Below, in pieces: positions 42,991-53,654 of a stretch of 64,000 nucleotides of DNA. The position numbers and the translations under genes were made by a program. A model generated the notes under the pieces. It ran no database searches and had not been told where the DNA came from. It saw only the letters and a list, made by a program, of their open reading frames with translations. Numbering within the stretch: position 1 is the first letter of the stretch; each line of letters begins with the position of its first letter. The DNA is from Tupaia tana (Eukaryota; Chordata; Mammalia; Scandentia; Tupaiidae): the NCBI GenBank assembly GCA_026018925.1, contig JAKSZU010000003.1:6058367-6122366 (forward strand), in the 5' to 3' direction.

Positions 42991-44545
42991 CCTCATCATT
43001 TTGCTGCTTAATCTCCATTCACTGAGTGTCTAGACGGATCCAAGGGAACCATAGACAAACATCCAAATACTATCAGGGTTAACATATTCCTCAGTACCCA
43101 CTGAGTCTGGTGCACAAAGGGATAAAAATGGAACAGCAAAGAGATTGCAGATCACCTCCTCCTGTACGCTCCTGAATGCTCAGATTGAACTTAAAGAATT
43201 AGGAAGAAACACACCATCCATCAGACGACTAGAAATCACTGCAGGGTCACAAGAAATATGGGAAAGCAAGAAAATACCTTTCCTCCAAGGGAAAAGAATA
43301 ACTCCTCTTTATTCACAGACAGTTCAATGGAAATCATGGAAATGTCTGATAAAGAATTTAGAATATTCATAGTGACAAAGTTAACAGAGATGCAAGAGAA
43401 GAGAGATGATGAACTCCAGAAGAGGCAGGAGAATAGAGCTGAGGAGTTCCAGGAGGTGAGGAAGTTCTTGTATGATCTGAAAGAGGAAATACACACCATA
43501 AAAAAGAATCAAACAGAACTGTTAGAGATGACAGCTGTAATACAGGAAATCAAAACTTCCCTTTAAAGTGTTAATAGCAGACTAGACCATACAATCTGAA
43601 TCTAAGATACAGAAAACAGAATTGCTGGCCTAAAAATATCTACCACAAAGACTGAGAAAAATAGTAAAAAAGAAAAAAAATAAAAAGAGGATAATATACA
43701 AGAAATACTAGACACCATCAAACACCCAAACATCTGGATAATTGGTGTCCCAGAAGGTGAAGAGACTAATAAGGGCATTGATAATCTATTCCATGAAATC
43801 CTGGAAGAAAACTTTTCAAACATAGAGAGGCATTTAAAGATGCAGACCCAAGAAATACATAGGACCCCAAATAGAATCAACCTCAGAAGATCTTCTCCAA
43901 GATATATTATAGCCAGATTGACCAAAACCACAGACAAAGACAAAATACTCAAACTGGCAAGAGAGAAATGACAAGTTGCCTACAAAGGATATCCCATTAG
44001 GCTAACAGTGAACTCTCATCGGAAACAATGCGAGCAAGGAAAGAATGGAAAAATATATTTAAAGTGTTGAGTGTAAAACAATTTCAACCAAGAATACTAT
44101 ACTCAGTAAGATTATCGTTCATATGGGAAGAGAAGACAAGAACATTCTCAGATAAACAAAATCTGAAAGAATTTACTGACACCAGACCAGTTCTCCAAGA
44201 AGTTCTGAAGGGAGTGTTACATGAGGAAAACTAAAGTCAGATACACAGAAATAACAGTTAAAAAAAATCTACGAAAAGGGCCAGCTTAATGGTAGGGACA
44301 AGTCCAGAGTTGAATATTATCGTCCAGAAGTTAAACAGAAAGCTTGAACTATAACAGAAGTTGGATTAAGTATATGAGACTGAGCTGATGAAATAGAGTT
44401 TTATGACTTTTGACTAAGACAATACTGATCTTTCTCTATGTTTTGTAGTCCAGAGATAAGGATTTTTTCTTCTCTTGAATTGTTGACAGATCTAGGTAAC
44501 TACTATTTGAACAGACTCTTAACCTGCTTCCTGGCTTTAAGTCTT

Positions 44546-44554
44546 TTTAAAATT

Positions 44555-44597
<43 letters not shown>

Positions 44598-44850
44598 GAG
44601 AGGTTTTTGCTATAGGGCGCGTGCGCTCGCCAGACAGACAGAGAGAGACATAGAGACAGAAAGCGAGAAATCACCCCCCAGGGGGGATGGTCACGCCGCA
44701 ATCCCTTCTCCTCCACTCTCCTCTCAGGATCTTGGGCACGCACGCACACGCGCCCGGTGTGAGTTTTAAGCCACTGGGTCTGGGACACGAACTGCTGTCA
44801 ACTACGTGGGAGTCTAGCAACATAGCCATTACGCTAACTGCTGGTTCCCC
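44546..44850 (-). mobile_element. SINE-A with (ATTT)n tail, 15-bp target duplication
   Basis: (ATTT)n at 44553-44596 in the tail; GAGGTTTTTGCTATAGGGCG; head complement CGCTAACTGCTGGTTCCCC. CTGGCTTTAAGTCTT at 44531-44545 and 44851-44865 exactly. Confidence 0.95.
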
Positions 44851-45223
44851 CTGGCTTTAAGTCTTAAGCAAAGTTCTCTTAACATTTTTGATTTTTATTT
44901 ATTAAAGCTAAAACTGCCTTTCTTGAAATTAAAAAAACTTATTAAGAATACCTATTTAATGACCACAGTAAGCTATATAGCCTCAGCTAGGTACTAATTT
45001 ATAGTATATTCATTCTACTCACAGTTTTATGCCTAAAGTCAAACATTTGTTCACAGATATTGGTATATCAGCTGAACTTGCTATTGAAGGTAGTTAGCTC
45101 AATTAAGATATTTTATTAACCAATAAAATGTGGGAGAAAAAAAAAGGAATGGAAAGCAACTGCAGATACCAGAGATAGAGTGGGAGGAGGGTGGGATATG
45201 GCAGAGGGTGAGAAATGGGGGGA

Positions 45224-45331
45224 TATATATATATATATATATATGTATTTTATATATATATATGTATATATTTTATATATATATATGTGTGTGTATATAT
45301 ATATATATGTGTATATATATATATATATATA
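45224..45331. repeat. (TA)n/(TATG)n microsatellite in the HAL1-type 3' region
   Basis: More than 100 bases of TA with TATG and TGTG variants. The other two copies of the element have simple repeats at the same internal place. Confidence 0.93.
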
Positions 45332-45647
45332 TGAAACAAGAAATGGAAAATTATTTGTGATGATAACATGTATGACTAAGCCACTATACAGTGTATTCTG
45401 GATGGGAAACTGCATCTTGTATGCTGTGATGATGTTCAATGAATAAATGCAAAATAAATAATTAATATATATTAAAAAAATAGTAGATAAAAGCACATAT
45501 AAAATATATTTTTGGTAAGCTTTTCTTCTTAAGTGTATTTTAAAACCTGAAAGTACTACCTGCTGAAAGGCAGCAAAACTTAACATGTGTGTCTCGGTAA
45601 CCAGTGAAACACACAGCAATATGTTGCAATGCGAAATCTACACCCCA

Positions 45648-46140
45648 GGAGCCGGCAAGTGGTGGCTGGATCCCACATGACTGACCACGGTTCAAGTTCT
45701 AGACCGGTGGCTTGAAAATTATGCTGGGGGGACCAGCAGTTAGCATAATGGCTATGTTGCTGGGTTCCCACATAGTCGACCACGGTTCGAGTCCCGGACG
45801 TGGTGACTTAAACTCACGCCGGGCACGTGTGCGTGCGTGCCCAAGATCCCGAGAGGAGAATGGAGGAGAAGGGATTGCGGCGTGGCCATCCCCCCCCCAG
45901 GGGTGATTTCTCGCTTTCTGTCTCTCTCTCTCTGTCTGGCGAGCGCACGCGCCCTATAGCAAAAAACCTCTCCAAAAAAAGAAGAAAAAAAATTACGCTG
46001 GGTGCATGTGAATGTGTGCCCAGGATCCTGAGAGGAGAATGGATCGCAGCGTGGCTGTCTCCCCTGGGGGGTGATTTATCACTTTCCCCCTCTCTGTCTC
46101 TCTCTGGCAAGCCCTATGGAAAACCTCAAGTGCCTGATGA
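45648..46140 (+). mobile_element. Older SINE-A split by a younger SINE-A
   Basis: Head half at 45648-45728 (GGAGCCGGCAAGTGG, box B GGTTCAAGTTC, GGTGGCTTGAAAATTATG) and body half at 45989-46140 (ACGCTGGGTGCATGTG, GAGAGGAGAATGG, CCCCTGGGGGG). Confidence 0.9.
45729..45988 (+). mobile_element. Young SINE-A nested in an older SINE-A
   Basis: Box A TAGCATAATGG (45741-45751) fits the pol III consensus and box B GGTTCGAGTCC (45784-45794) is perfect. Tail GCGCCCTATAGCAAAAAACC. Target repeats AAAATTATGCTGGG (45715-45728) and AAAATTACGCTGGG (45989-46002). Confidence 0.95.
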
Positions 46141-46199
46141 AAAACTGCTCCCCCCCAAAAAAAGAAAAAATCTGCAACCTTTCCTAACAGGCAATTAAA

Positions 46200-46545
46200 A
46201 GACCAACATGGTCATTTTTGCCATAGTGAGATGTTTCTCACTCTCACATCTCTCATATGTGATCTCGGTTCCAAGGCCGAATATTTCTGGTCTTGATTCT
46301 CACGTAATAACACTGCACATGTTCTTCTAGTGCCCAGTTTTCCCATCTATTCTATTGCAAATAACAGAAAATGCCTGCGTCTGCATAAGTTATAGAAATA
46401 GACGTTACCAGGTCATGATCTGGAGTTCCAAGGTCCAGGGGCTGCACCTGGGCAGGGTCTTCTGCTGTCACAGCATGGCGAAGGGCAGGAGAGCAGGCAT
46501 CTACGTCCACACATCTCAGCTCCAGTGCCTCTCCTTATAAAGAGT
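46200..46545. other. Tract without a recognised gene
   Basis: No coding or repeat feature recognised. Confidence 0.5.
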
Positions 46546-46551
46546 TAATCA

Positions 46552-46810
46552 TGGAGCCAGCAGTGGTATAATGGTTAAGGTGCTGGACTCTCATGTGGCC
46601 AACCACAGTTTGAGTCCTGGACCTGGTGGCTTGAACCACGCTAGGTGCATGTGCATGCGTGCCCAAAATTCAGAGAGAAGAGTGGAAGAGAAGGGACTGT
46701 GGCATGGCCAGCTCCTTGGGGGATGATTTCTTGCTTTCTGTCTCTCTGGTGAGTGCACACACCCTAGAGCAAAAATCTCTCAAAAAGCCCCACAAACAAA
46801 GAAACAAAAC
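46552..46810 (+). mobile_element. SINE-A
   Basis: Head GGAGCCAGCAGTGGTATAATG; box B GTTTGAGTCC; tail ACACCCTAGAGCAAAAATC. Short target repeat GTTAATCA on both sides. Confidence 0.88.
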
Positions 46811-46959
46811 TGTTAATCAGAAGACTCCACACTAACAACCTTAATCCTAATCTCCCAAAGGTTTTGCCTTTCAATACTGTAGTTAATTTCAGTTCTCACC
46901 TTCTTAATCTTACCACAACCAAATTCAGATGCAATTCTCAAACATGAAGTGCAACTTAA

Positions 46960-47045
46960 AGTTGGTTGACCGGAGTAACACTGAATTGCACAGTCAGCCA
47001 CGTGAGACCCAGCCACCATAACCATCACCCCCCCCCGTTGGCCTT
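46960..47045 (-). mobile_element. SINE-C head fragment
   Basis: GCACAGTCAGCCACGTGAGA, CCCAGCCACCATAACC and a C run then GTTGGCC match the reversed head only. Confidence 0.45.
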
Positions 47046-47310
47046 TACCTACTTTTTAAACCACAACAATAAACTGATATTAACCCTGTTTATGAATGAA
47101 TTAAATTATCCTTCTAAGAAGTTTATACTTCTGGTCAGAAGACCTGTTCTGATTAATGAAGAGTAAATTTCTCCCGTTTTCCTCCAACTCCTCTCCACTC
47201 AAATAACCATATATAGGTACTTAATGCTGAAAGGATGTACCACCCCTCTATTAAACGTTTAACCAGGACTCCAGGAGAGGTTTCCTTCTTCTCATATAAG
47301 AATGCCATCG

Positions 47311-47567
47311 AGGGGCCAGCAGATGGCATAATGGTTATGTTGCTAGACTCCCGACTGCTGATGTAGTCGACCTCAGATCGAGGCCCAGACCCAGTGGCTT
47401 AAAACTCAGGCCAGGTGCATGTGTGTTTGGTGCCCAAGATCCCTAGAGGAGAATGGAGAAGGGATTGCGGCATGACCATCCCCCCGGGAAGTGATTTCTC
47501 ACTTTCTGTCTCTCTCTCTGGTAAGCACATGTGCCCTATAGCAAAAATCTCTCCCCCAAAAGTTGGG
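47311..47567 (+). mobile_element. SINE-A with a small head insertion
   Basis: Head GGGGCCAGCAGATGGCATAA; a ten-base insertion (GACTGCTGAT) between CTCCC and GTAGTCGACC; tail GTGCCCTATAGCAAAAATC. It abuts the next SINE-A. Confidence 0.9.
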
Positions 47568-47583
47568 AAAAGAAACCAAAACA

Positions 47584-47875
47584 GGGAATCAGCAGTTAGC
47601 GTAATGGCTATGTCGCTGGACTCCCACGTAGTCGACCGCGGTTCGCGTCTCGGACCCGGTGGCTTACAACTCACGCCGGGCGCGTGTGCGTGCGTGCCCA
47701 AGATCCCGAGAGGAGAATGGAGGAGAAGGGATTGCGGCGTGACCATCCCCCCTGGGGGGTGATTTCTCGCTTTCTGTCTCTCTGTCTCTCTCTGTCTGTC
47801 TGGCGAGCGCACGCGCCCTATAGCGAAAAACCTCTCCAAAAAAAAAAAAAGAAAAAAAAAAAAAAAAAAAAAAAA
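47584..47875 (+). mobile_element. Young SINE-A with 16-bp target duplication
   Basis: Head GGGAATCAGCAGTTAGCGTAA, B box variant GGTTCGCGTCTC, palindrome CCCCCCTGGGGGG, tail GCGCCCTATAGCGAAAAACC and a long A run. AAAAGAAACCAAAACA at 47568-47583 and 47876-47891. Confidence 0.95.
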
Positions 47876-47891
47876 AAAAGAAACCAAAACA

Positions 47892-48823
47892 AAAAGGAAT
47901 GCCATTGAATACATTGCTAAGCTCGAAGCAGATACTAAGTGGTTTGGTGGTTTTTATTTTTGGATTGGGGGATGTCCATGTTTTCTCATTAGTCTGTCGT
48001 GTTGTGGGTCAAGTTGTTGAAGGGCTGAGAATCTCACCGGGTGTTTTTGGTCTCAGCGTGCTGCTCTGTCGGCCTCTCCCAGCATTTCTGTTGCCCTTGT
48101 TCCCTTCAGCCTTTTTGTCGAATTGCTCCTTGGTGAAATCCTCCCACTAGAGTCCATGCTGGCTCTTACCAGCTGTTGAATGGTTATTATGAATCTTCGT
48201 TCCTGTCCCCTTGTCGGCGCCTGCAGACTGAGTCACGAGCTGCTTGCGATCTCTGGAGAATTTGGCTTACGTCGTCCTGCGTTGTTTTTCTCCGTTTAGG
48301 AAGAGTATGTTCATTTATTTCATGGATCATATTCTTCAACTTGTCAAGAACTCCCATTTCTCAAAGACCACATTCTTCTAAAAAAAAAAAAAAAAAAAAG
48401 ACCACATTCTTCTTCAAATTCTTTTACAAAGTAACAACTTTCACCTTGAGTAACTGGTCTCTGTGACCGGAAAGCCCTGAGTGAGATTCTCCAAGAGCCC
48501 TGGCAATGAGGTGCTGAGCCGGCCTCGCCCAGCCAGGCCCTCCTCTTGCAGCCGCTGTTTGGGCATCCTTGTTACCCACGGGGGTAGCCGGCCTTCCGCA
48601 CAATTCTTCCTGGGCCTTCTTCAAACCGTGTGGCTGGCCACGTGGGATCCGGTGCCTTACCCACCACGCCACTGGCTGGCTCGTGCTCCACTTAAGGAAA
48701 ATACGACCAGAAATAATAAATTCTAAAGCACAGTTAAACAGTTTCTTCAGCAAGGCTGAAGGTTAAAAGGAAAAAGTTTCAAAAGAAATATTCTCCTGGC
48801 TCGTCTTTATAAGAAGTTATTGT
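47892..48823. other. Tract without a recognised gene; a SINE head remnant near 48625-48690
   Basis: Mostly unassigned. TGGCTGGCCACGTGGGATCC and CACCACGCCACTGGCTGGC at 48631-48681 are a reversed SINE head remnant. The AAGACCACATTCTTCT stretch is present on both sides of an A run at 48380-48400, a small insertion or duplication. Confidence 0.4.
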
Positions 48824-49009
48824 TGGGACTGGCAGGTGGCGTGATGGTTAACGCACTGGACTCCCAAGTGGCCAACCGTGGCCCACATCCCAGACCTGGT
48901 GGCTCGTCCTCTCTTTCCCTTTCTCTGTCTCTCTCTGTGTCTTTCTCCAGTCAAATTAAAAAAGAAAAAAAAGAAAAAGAAAAAAAAGAAATAAAAAATT
49001 CTCTGGAAA
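48824..49009 (+). mobile_element. SINE-B
   Basis: Head GGGACTGGCAGGTGGCGTGATG; GGTGGCTCGTCCTCTC; tail CCAGTCAAATTAAAAAAG. Target repeats near AGAAGTTATTG and AAAAGTTATTG. Confidence 0.92.
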
Positions 49010-49870
49010 AAAAAGTTATTGCCTCCTGAGCTACTGACTCTTTTCTTTTAGATTTCCCCCTCTTAGGGCTAAAAAGATTTGCTATTTTATTTTCATTACA
49101 TTGAAATTCATAATCCTTCATCCTTTAGTAATTTCAAAAGCTTTGAAATGTTTGGATAATTTCAAAAACTAAAAAGAATTGGCGAGGGTAAGAGGGGTTG
49201 GTGTGTAAAATAGTGCTTCGGTTGTTGTAAAGGCACTTTGTCCAGTTCCCATAATGAGTTTGTCTTAAGGTTAAGATGAAGGGTTTAGGGTTTACCTTCT
49301 TACTGTCACGAAAGTCAAAAGCTATTCAGATGGTGTTCTCAAACCTCAAGTGCAACATAAAAGTTTGTTCACCTAATTAACATTCCTGGGCACCAGGGTC
49401 CCCCAATCCTGCTCTAGGCCACAGCCACACCTTCCCACTGGATTCTCAGGTAGGAAGACTGGGCAAGGAGAGAACGATCAGCCAGCTGTGGCCCCAGATG
49501 TGGCAGGGCCAGGGCCTCCTCTGGAGCCAGCTCAACGTGGGAGAGCCACAGTGATGAGGGTAGCCGGGCAGCCTACCACCTGGGGCCGCTAAGAGGCTGG
49601 TTATGAAGAAAAGGAAGGGCAGGGCTGAGCCTCCTCCCAGGTGGGAAAGGGCTAGCTCCTCCTTTAAAGGCAGCCACCAAGCGTCTCTTCTCTTTAGAGA
49701 AAGAATAGAAAGTGCAGGCTTCCTCTCCAGCCTCCCATGTTTCAGTCCTAGTTCACACGGGCAGCTGTGCCTTTAGGCGGCCAGGGCCGCAGCTGCTCCT
49801 CTAAGTAGCTGAGGGCTGCAGAATACCAGAAGTCTCTTTTTCTTCCTCCCTCTCTCCCTCCCTTCCTTCC
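49010..49870. other. Tract without a recognised gene
   Basis: AT-rich then GC-richer; no coding or repeat feature recognised apart from a CT/CCTT run entering the next SINE. Confidence 0.45.
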
Positions 49871-49871
49871 T

Positions 49872-50112
49872 TCCATTACAGTTTGCTGTAGTGTGTGTGT
49901 GCACTCATTGGAGAGAGACAGAGAGAGTGAAAAATCTCCCCCAAGGGAGGATGGCCACCCTGCAATCCTTTCTCTGTTCTCCTCTTGGGATTTTGGGCAT
50001 GCGTGCACACATGCCTGGCATAATGTTCACGTTGCCGCGTCAGAGACTCAAAAAGTGAGGTCAGCCATGCAGGATCCACCGGCCTTACCCTCCACACGGA
50101 CTGCTGGCCCCA
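49872..50112 (-). mobile_element. SINE-C
   Basis: TTTGCTGTAGTGTGTGTGTGC, GGATGGCCACCCTGCAATCC, and the head with CATGCAGGATCCACCGGCC and GGACTGCTGGCCCC. Confidence 0.8.
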
Positions 50113-50281
50113 GGAGAGTCTTTAAGCTACTCCTGCGACTGCCACCACTGCTGCCGGGATCATGGGATGGGCATGTAGGCTGGACCCAAATGCCCCCAGG
50201 TGGTTAAGGCAGGACTGGTGGCTTACTGCAAGCCCATACCTGTGTGCCTGCAGCCTGTGTCACCAGATGTCCTCACTCTCT

Positions 50282-50500
50282 GTTTAAGCTAGGGTGCTTG
50301 TGCTCACTGGAGAGAGACAGAGAGAGACACAGAGAGGGGGAAAGTGAGAAATCAACCCATCAACCCCTCTCCCCCCAGGAGGGGATGGCCACTCGCACAC
50401 ACACCTGGCATAATTTATAGGCTGCTGTGTTTAGGACTCGAACTACAGACTCAGCCATGTAGGATCCAGTGCCTTAACCACCCAACCACTTGCTAGCCCT
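50282..50500 (-). mobile_element. SINE-C
   Basis: GTTTAAGCTAGGGTGCTTGTG, GA-rich part, GAGGGGATGGCCACTCGC, and head complement CCACCCAACCACTTGCTAGCC. Part of the middle is deleted. Confidence 0.78.
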
Positions 50501-51056
50501 GAGCTGCTTTTCTTGCTAATAAGATAGTATTTTTATTTTTAGGTTGTTTTTTGCAGCAAATCTGTTGCCTGCCCGTCAGATTCAAAATTGAACCACCAGG
50601 GGGCCTCAGACCGCCCAGAGGCTTGGCAAGAAAAACCACACACTTGGGCCGGAGAAGTGGGTCTGGGGTGTGTGTGTGTGGGGGGGGGGGGGGGCGAGGA
50701 CCAGGGAAGGGAGCGAAATAAAGCACGTGAGGGCCAGAGGACTTTGCAGACGTGCACTGCGGGAAGGCAGGCATGTTGCCATTCTGTTTTTGGCCTCTTG
50801 TGCCGCTCAGGCCTCCCCACGCCAGCTCTATCCTGAATGTGGACCCAGAGGTGCAAACAGCGGGGTAGCGGAGCTCGCGGTCAGGCTGAGACCGCAGGCG
50901 TTGGCGAGCAGAGGCGCGGTGCCACCTAGCGTCCAGCCGCGGGGTCGCGGTGGCTCCGGAAAAACCCTCTGCTTTGTAAGGGAGAGTGTTAGTCCTCAGC
51001 GCCCAGAAAGTCTGGTCCCTTCTAGGAAAGGCAGAAACCAAGCCCCATTCTGAGAT
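50501..51056. other. GC-rich tract without a recognised gene
   Basis: A minus-strand frame of 182 codons (51041-50493) and a plus frame of 127 codons overlap; neither has a known domain. A G run sits at 50681-50694. Confidence 0.4.
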
Positions 51057-51692
51057 GAAAACATTACATTTTCTTCTATGCTTTGTTTTCCGAATTTAAG
51101 GATTTTTGTCGTGTCTTGAGCTGCCGGCAGGTTCATGCGCCTACTACTTGAACAGAATCCTAACCTGTTTCCTGGCTTTAAGTTTTAAGCAAAGCTCTCT
51201 TAGCATTTTTAAAAGTCTGATTTATTAAAGCTAAAAGTGCTTTTCTTGAAATTAAATATGTTAAAAATACCTATTTAATGACCGCAGTAAGCTATGTGGT
51301 ATCGGCTAGGTGCTACTTTACAGTGTATTCATTCTGCTCAGAGCTTCGTGCCTAAGGTCAGACGTGTTCACAGGTGTGTATGTATCAGCTGAACTTGCTA
51401 TCGAGAGTAGTAGAACATTTTGTGAATCAATAAAATGTGGGGAGTAGGGAAGGAATGGAAAGCAACTGGAGACACCGGAAACAGTGTGGGATGGGAGGAG
51501 GGTGGGGAATGGCAGAGGGCGAGAAATAGGGGGGAAATATATATACGTATATCTGTGAGACAAGAAATGGAAAATGGTTTGTACATGAGAACACGCATGA
51601 TTAAGCCACTATGCCGTGTATTCTGGATGGGAAATCATACTTCGTATGCTGTGATGATGCTCAGGGAATGAATGTAAAATAAATTAATTAAA
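51057..51692 (+). mobile_element. HAL1-type element, 5'-truncated (3' region only)
   Basis: Starts inside the 3' region (TATGCTTTGTTTTCCGAATT, CTTGAACAGAATCCTAACCT), collinear with 44.43-45.47 kb, and ends GTAAAATAAATTAATTA. A short (TA)n lies at 51537-51551, the site of the longer repeats in the sibling copies. Confidence 0.82.
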
Positions 51693-51783
51693 GTCTGGTA
51701 CATGAAGGCAGATGAGACGACAGGTAAAATGAGGATAGCGGCATCCTGAGCGCTTTCAGTGTAAACACTGGACACACACTGGG

Positions 51784-52185
51784 CTAGCCAGGTGGCCGAG
51801 GGGGCTGGCTCTCACACGGCCAGCTGTGCTGTTCAAGTCCCTGTCCTCCTGGCCCGGAAAACATGGGGTGGTGCCAACAGATGGAGTAGTGGTTACGTTG
51901 CTGGACTCCCACACATCACAGGGTCAAGTCCTGGACCTGGTGGTTTGGAATTCACACATGCGTGTGTGTGTGTTCCCATGATCCCAGGAGAAGAATGGAG
52001 AAGGGACTGCGGTGTGGCCAACCCCTCTTGGGGTGATTTCTCACTTCCTCTCTCTCTGGCAAGCTCATGTGCTCTATGACAAAATCCTCTAAAAGAAAGA
52101 AAGAGAAAGAAAACACGCAGGGTGCTGTGCTTGCACGCCTAAATCCCGAGAGGAGAACAGAGAAGGGGTGCGTGTGGCCATCCCA
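51784..52185 (+). mobile_element. Older SINE-A split by a younger SINE-A
   Basis: Head half 51784-51870 (CTAGCCAGGTGGCCGAGG, box B-like GTTCAAGTCCC, GGCCCGGAAAACATG) and body half 52109-52185 (AAACACGCAGGGTGCTGTG, GAGAGGAGAACAGAG). Confidence 0.75.
51871..52108 (+). mobile_element. SINE-A nested in an older SINE-A
   Basis: Head GTGCCAACAGATGGAGTAGTG; body CCCAGGAGAAGAATGGAG; tail CATGTGCTCTATGACAAAATCC. The imperfect target repeat falls at GAAAACA on both sides. Confidence 0.85.
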
Positions 52186-53150
52186 GGCTGGGCAGGGTGG
52201 GACAGTGGAGGGTGTGGGGCGGGGCTTTCTTTCTCCCTGGTGATTTAAAAGTAGTGCTTCTTGGGTCACCCCTTGGCCAGCAGTTAGGAAAAGCCGCCTT
52301 GGTCTGACTGGAAGGTTGTGTGATTTCTGGTACTTTCTCCCGTCCCGGTGGGGTGTGATACAGGGAAAGGAGCGCGGCCTGGCTTCGCGGCCTGGCTTTG
52401 GACACACGGCACCTACAGTTCTAGCTACTTCATCTGGGCGTGTGGGCATGGCCGGGTAGACCTGGAAACTCCTCTCTAACCAGAGCCAGCTGGGAGTTCT
52501 CATGGTGGAGACCCTGTTTGGGGGGGTGACTATTGCCCCCCCCCCCCCCCCCATGGATGAGATGAATAAACTTGAAAGGAAAATCCTTAATTGTGCCAGT
52601 GAACCAGGGATAACGGAAAACCCTGGTGAATTTCAGCCTCTGACTGTGGGTGGGGACTGAGGGTCTGCTGAGTGACTGGTGGCTCTCCAGTGTGGTGGTG
52701 GCTGTCCCTGGTAAGCCACAGGTTGATGACCTGATGCTTAGAAAGGAGGAGGTAAAACACGGTTTGTGACAACACGGCTGAACCTGAGGACAGCATGGCA
52801 GGTGGGGGAGCAGGTGCAGAGGGACTGGACCCGTGTGCTCCACGCAGGCGTGGACTCCGAAAGCTGATCTCAGAGAGCAGAGGGTGGCGTGGGGTCGGGG
52901 GAGGGAAACGGGAAGACGTTGACCAAAAGACACATAGTTACAGGTAGGCCAAGTTGGAATAAATTTCATCAAGGTGACGGAGTTAAAGATGACAAATGGT
53001 AGTTCTTGACAAATGTTAAGATGTGGCTCCTATGTGCTCGTAGCCCGGGTATTATGAGACTGCATCCCAGCCCCACCCACCCATCCGGCCCTCCCGTTTC
53101 CCAGCCTACTCTGCCATTCCTCCTTTTCCCCCAGTCTCCTTCAAAACAAC
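52186..53150. other. Tract without a recognised gene; SINE-D remnant at about 52430-52595
   Basis: GGGAGTTCTCATGGTGGAG, GGGGTGACTATTGCC with a C run, and GATGAGATGAATAAACTTG align with the 3' half of the SINE-D copy at 53.66 kb. The rest (52600-53150) has nothing I recognise. Confidence 0.5.
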
Positions 53151-53156
53151 TGTGTG

Positions 53157-53412
53157 GGGCCCGTGGGTGGCATAGTGGTTAAGGCACTGACTCCCACATG
53201 GCTGTCTGTGGTTCGAGTCCCGAACCTGGTAGCTTGAAATTCACTCCGGGTGTGTGTGCCTGTGTACCCAAAATCCCGAGAGGAGAATGGAGAAGATGGA
53301 CTGTGGCATGGTCATCCCCCCTGAGGGTTGTTTTCTTGTTTTCTTTCCCTCTGGTGAGTACACATACCCTAGAGCAAAAAACAAAAACCAACTAAAACAA
53401 ACAGAAAAATCT
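53157..53412 (+). mobile_element. SINE-A
   Basis: Head GGGGCCCGTGGGTGGCATAG; box B GGTTCGAGTCCC; tail CATACCCTAGAGCAAAAAAC. Confidence 0.9.
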
Positions 53413-53654
53413 CTCTTAGAAAAAACAGTAACTATGTGAGAGAACGCGTTCGTTAACTAGCGGGGTTTGCCTATCCACAATGTGCACGCATTTCAAAACA
53501 TCTCGTGGTTCACAGCAAGGACGCCGTGTTATCTGTCAATAAAAAGCCAGCAGCTCAGCATCTCTGTCCTCTGACCTCCTGCCCCCTCTTATCCTTGTGA
53601 TTATGTCGAGTCCATCTGGATAATTCTGGATCATTCTCCACGTCCGGGTCCTTT

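Larger units (their letters stand above)
43000..45475 (+). mobile_element. HAL1-type element (LINE-1 ORF1 only, no ORF2)
   Basis: ORF1 relic at about 43258-44234: an N-terminal part starting MGKQENTFPP with a coiled-coil-like QEKRDDELQKRQ stretch, the RNA-recognition region with WIIGVPEGEE, and the C-terminal domain with FQPRILYSVRLSF and FTDTRPVLQEVLK. It is broken by several stops, including an in-frame TGA after AREK near 43967. The 3' region follows at once to the AATAAATGCAAAATAAATAA end, with a SINE-A insert at 44546-44850. About 0.93 kb of 3' sequence and no reverse transcriptase. Confidence 0.8.

Noticed and set aside
43258-43566. Host coding gene with coiled coil
   Set aside because: The translation is the N-terminal part of LINE-1 ORF1, broken by stops further on; it belongs to the HAL1-type element.
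45741-45794. tRNA-like A and B boxes
   Set aside because: These are the internal promoter of a SINE-A; no acceptor stem or anticodon arm of a functional tRNA can be formed, so no tRNA gene is called.
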